Shown one piece after another: positions 63,327 to 64,000 of a stretch of DNA of 64,000 nt (its first letter is position 1; each line of letters opens with the position of its first letter). The notes beneath the pieces were generated by a model that saw nothing but the letters and a program-made list of their open reading frames with translations, did no database searches and was not told the origin of the DNA. The stretch is from Pseudarthrobacter chlorophenolicus (GTDB lineage: Bacteria; Actinomycetota; Actinomycetes; Actinomycetales; Micrococcaceae). The translations under genes were made by a program, and so were the position numbers. The stretch is taken from assembly GCF_000962805.1 (NCBI RefSeq), contig NZ_JZTW01000001.1, forward strand, positions 434,001-498,000, read 5' to 3'.

Positions 63327-63345
63327 CCGTAGAGTAGTCCCATGA
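63327..63345 (+). repeat. 19-bp direct repeat, copy 2, with acpS -10 box and start codon
   Basis: Same 19 bases as 63100-63118. TAGAGT at 63330-63335 is six bases before the acpS ATG (63342), a leaderless-type arrangement with no Shine-Dalgarno. Confidence 0.7.
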
Positions 63346-63689
63346 TCGTTGGCATTGGGGTAGACGTAGTAGACATCGAGCGGTTCGGCCGCCAGCTGGA
63401 ACGGACACCGGGCCTCCGGGACCGGCTCTTCGTGCCCGCCGAGCGTGAGCTCAACACCCGGTCCCTGGCCGCCCGGTTCGCCGCCAAGGAAGCCGTGGCC
63501 AAGGTCCTGGGTGCGCCGGCCGGCATGAACTGGCAGGACTGCTGGATCGGCCTGGACCACAACGGGCCCACCGTGCAGGTCAAAGGCACGGTGCTGGCAG
63601 TCGCGGAGGCCAAGGGCGTCAAGCGCTGGCACCTGTCCATCAGCCATGACGGCGGCATCGCCACGGCAACGGTCCTGGCCGAGGGCTGA
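63342..63689 (+). CDS. acpS: Holo-[acyl-carrier-protein] synthase
   Basis: Transfers 4'-phosphopantetheine from CoA to apo-ACP for fatty acid synthesis. 115 residues; [12 protein letters not shown] with metal ligand Asp8, and [13 protein letters not shown] with Glu50. C-terminal [16 protein letters not shown] is typical. ATG without Shine-Dalgarno. CoA supply links it to coaA at 60118. Confidence 0.96.
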   Translation: MIVGIGVDVVDIERFGRQLERTPGLRDRLFVPAERELNTRSLAARFAAKEAVAKVLGAPAGMNWQDCWIGLDHNGPTVQVKGTVLAVAEAKGVKRWHLSISHDGGIATATVLAEG

Positions 63690-63717
63690 CCGGGCCCGCC
63701 CGCAGGGACCTTCCATA

Positions 63718-64000
63718 ATGATCAGCGCCTACAGCGGAACACAGGTCCGTGCCGCCGAGGAGCCGCTCCTCGCCGCCGGCCTCGGTGACGTCCTGATGCA
63801 GCGCGCGGCGCACGGCCTCGCCAACGCGGTCATTACTGAGCTTCGTTCCCGCGGGCTCCGCATCTACGGCACCCGCCTGGTGGTGCTGGCCGGCAAGGGC
63901 AACAACGGCGGCGATGGCCTTTATGCCGCAGCCTTCCTCGCGGCCCGCGGGATGCGTACGACGGCGGTCCTCACCGGCGGCACGGCGCACCCGGCGGCGT
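63718..64000 (+). CDS. nnr: NAD(P)H-hydrate epimerase (YjeF N-terminal domain), 5' part
   Basis: Repairs damaged NAD(P)H hydrates. 94 residues are visible before the window ends. AYSGTQVRAAEEPLL at the start, LMQRAAHGLANAV, and the YjeF_N signature AGKGNNGGDGLYAA. ATG at 63718, with AGGGAC upstream, 28 bp after acpS. It may be the bifunctional epimerase/dehydratase, but the C-terminal part is outside the window. Confidence 0.9.
   Translation, partial: MISAYSGTQVRAAEEPLLAAGLGDVLMQRAAHGLANAVITELRSRGLRIYGTRLVVLAGKGNNGGDGLYAAAFLAARGMRTTAVLTGGTAHPAA

Overview
The window is a GC-rich chromosomal segment. It is most likely from an Arthrobacter/Pseudarthrobacter-type actinobacterium (Micrococcales), judged by ribosomal protein sequences and extensions, many GTG/TTG starts, short-LID adenylate kinase, frequent leaderless-type promoters and gene order. 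I recognise no rRNA, tRNA, CRISPR array or insertion sequence. The backbone is the str-S10-spc-alpha ribosomal supercluster, interrupted by accessory blocks.

Layout: fusA (3' part) and tuf (2-2712); a giant polytopic membrane protein, a 41-residue membrane protein and a divergent GH1 beta-glucosidase (2864-8737); a complete S10 operon rpsJ to rpsQ (9156-14508) ending in a terminator; a 466-bp gap; the spc operon rplN to rplO (14975-19117), which lacks rpsN; secY-adk-map (19346-22131). Then comes an accessory block (22178-27556): an XRE regulator with a DUF2975 protein, a carbohydrate ABC importer without ATPase, and a P1/DmpA-type peptidase. The alpha operon infA-rpmJ-rpsM-rpsK-rpoA-rplQ (27724-30925), which lacks rpsD, is followed by truA.

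Between truA and rplM-rpsI lies a 19-kb block. It holds a histidine kinase and divergent OmpR-type response regulator, an Hpt-like protein without its phosphorylatable histidine, two complete tandem Tad (Flp) pilus loci with the same gene order, and one prepilin peptidase. Four Flp pilins, two TadE and two TadG pseudopilins, two CpaB, two TadZ, two TadA ATPases and two TadB/TadC platforms are present. The second locus (42478-49873) is visibly less GC-rich than the first. A 20-bp-spaced direct repeat GTACTCAGAA lies upstream of the flp pair, and could be a regulator site.

After rpsI there is a glycosylation cassette (52157-57148): a GT2 polyprenyl-phosphate sugar synthase fused to a GtrA flippase domain, plus two YkcB/ArnT-like GT-C transferases. 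The right end is cell-envelope and cofactor metabolism: glmM, mscL, a VanY-type carboxypeptidase lipoprotein, coaA, glmS, acpS and the 5' end of an NAD(P)HX epimerase gene. glmM and glmS together supply the UDP-GlcNAc pathway.

The most interesting observations are the duplicated Tad loci with their degenerate Hpt protein, the fused synthase/flippase glycosylation cassette, a set of genes with a -10 box 6-7 bases before the start codon (glmS being the firmest case), and a terminator hairpin lying inside the first codons of truA.
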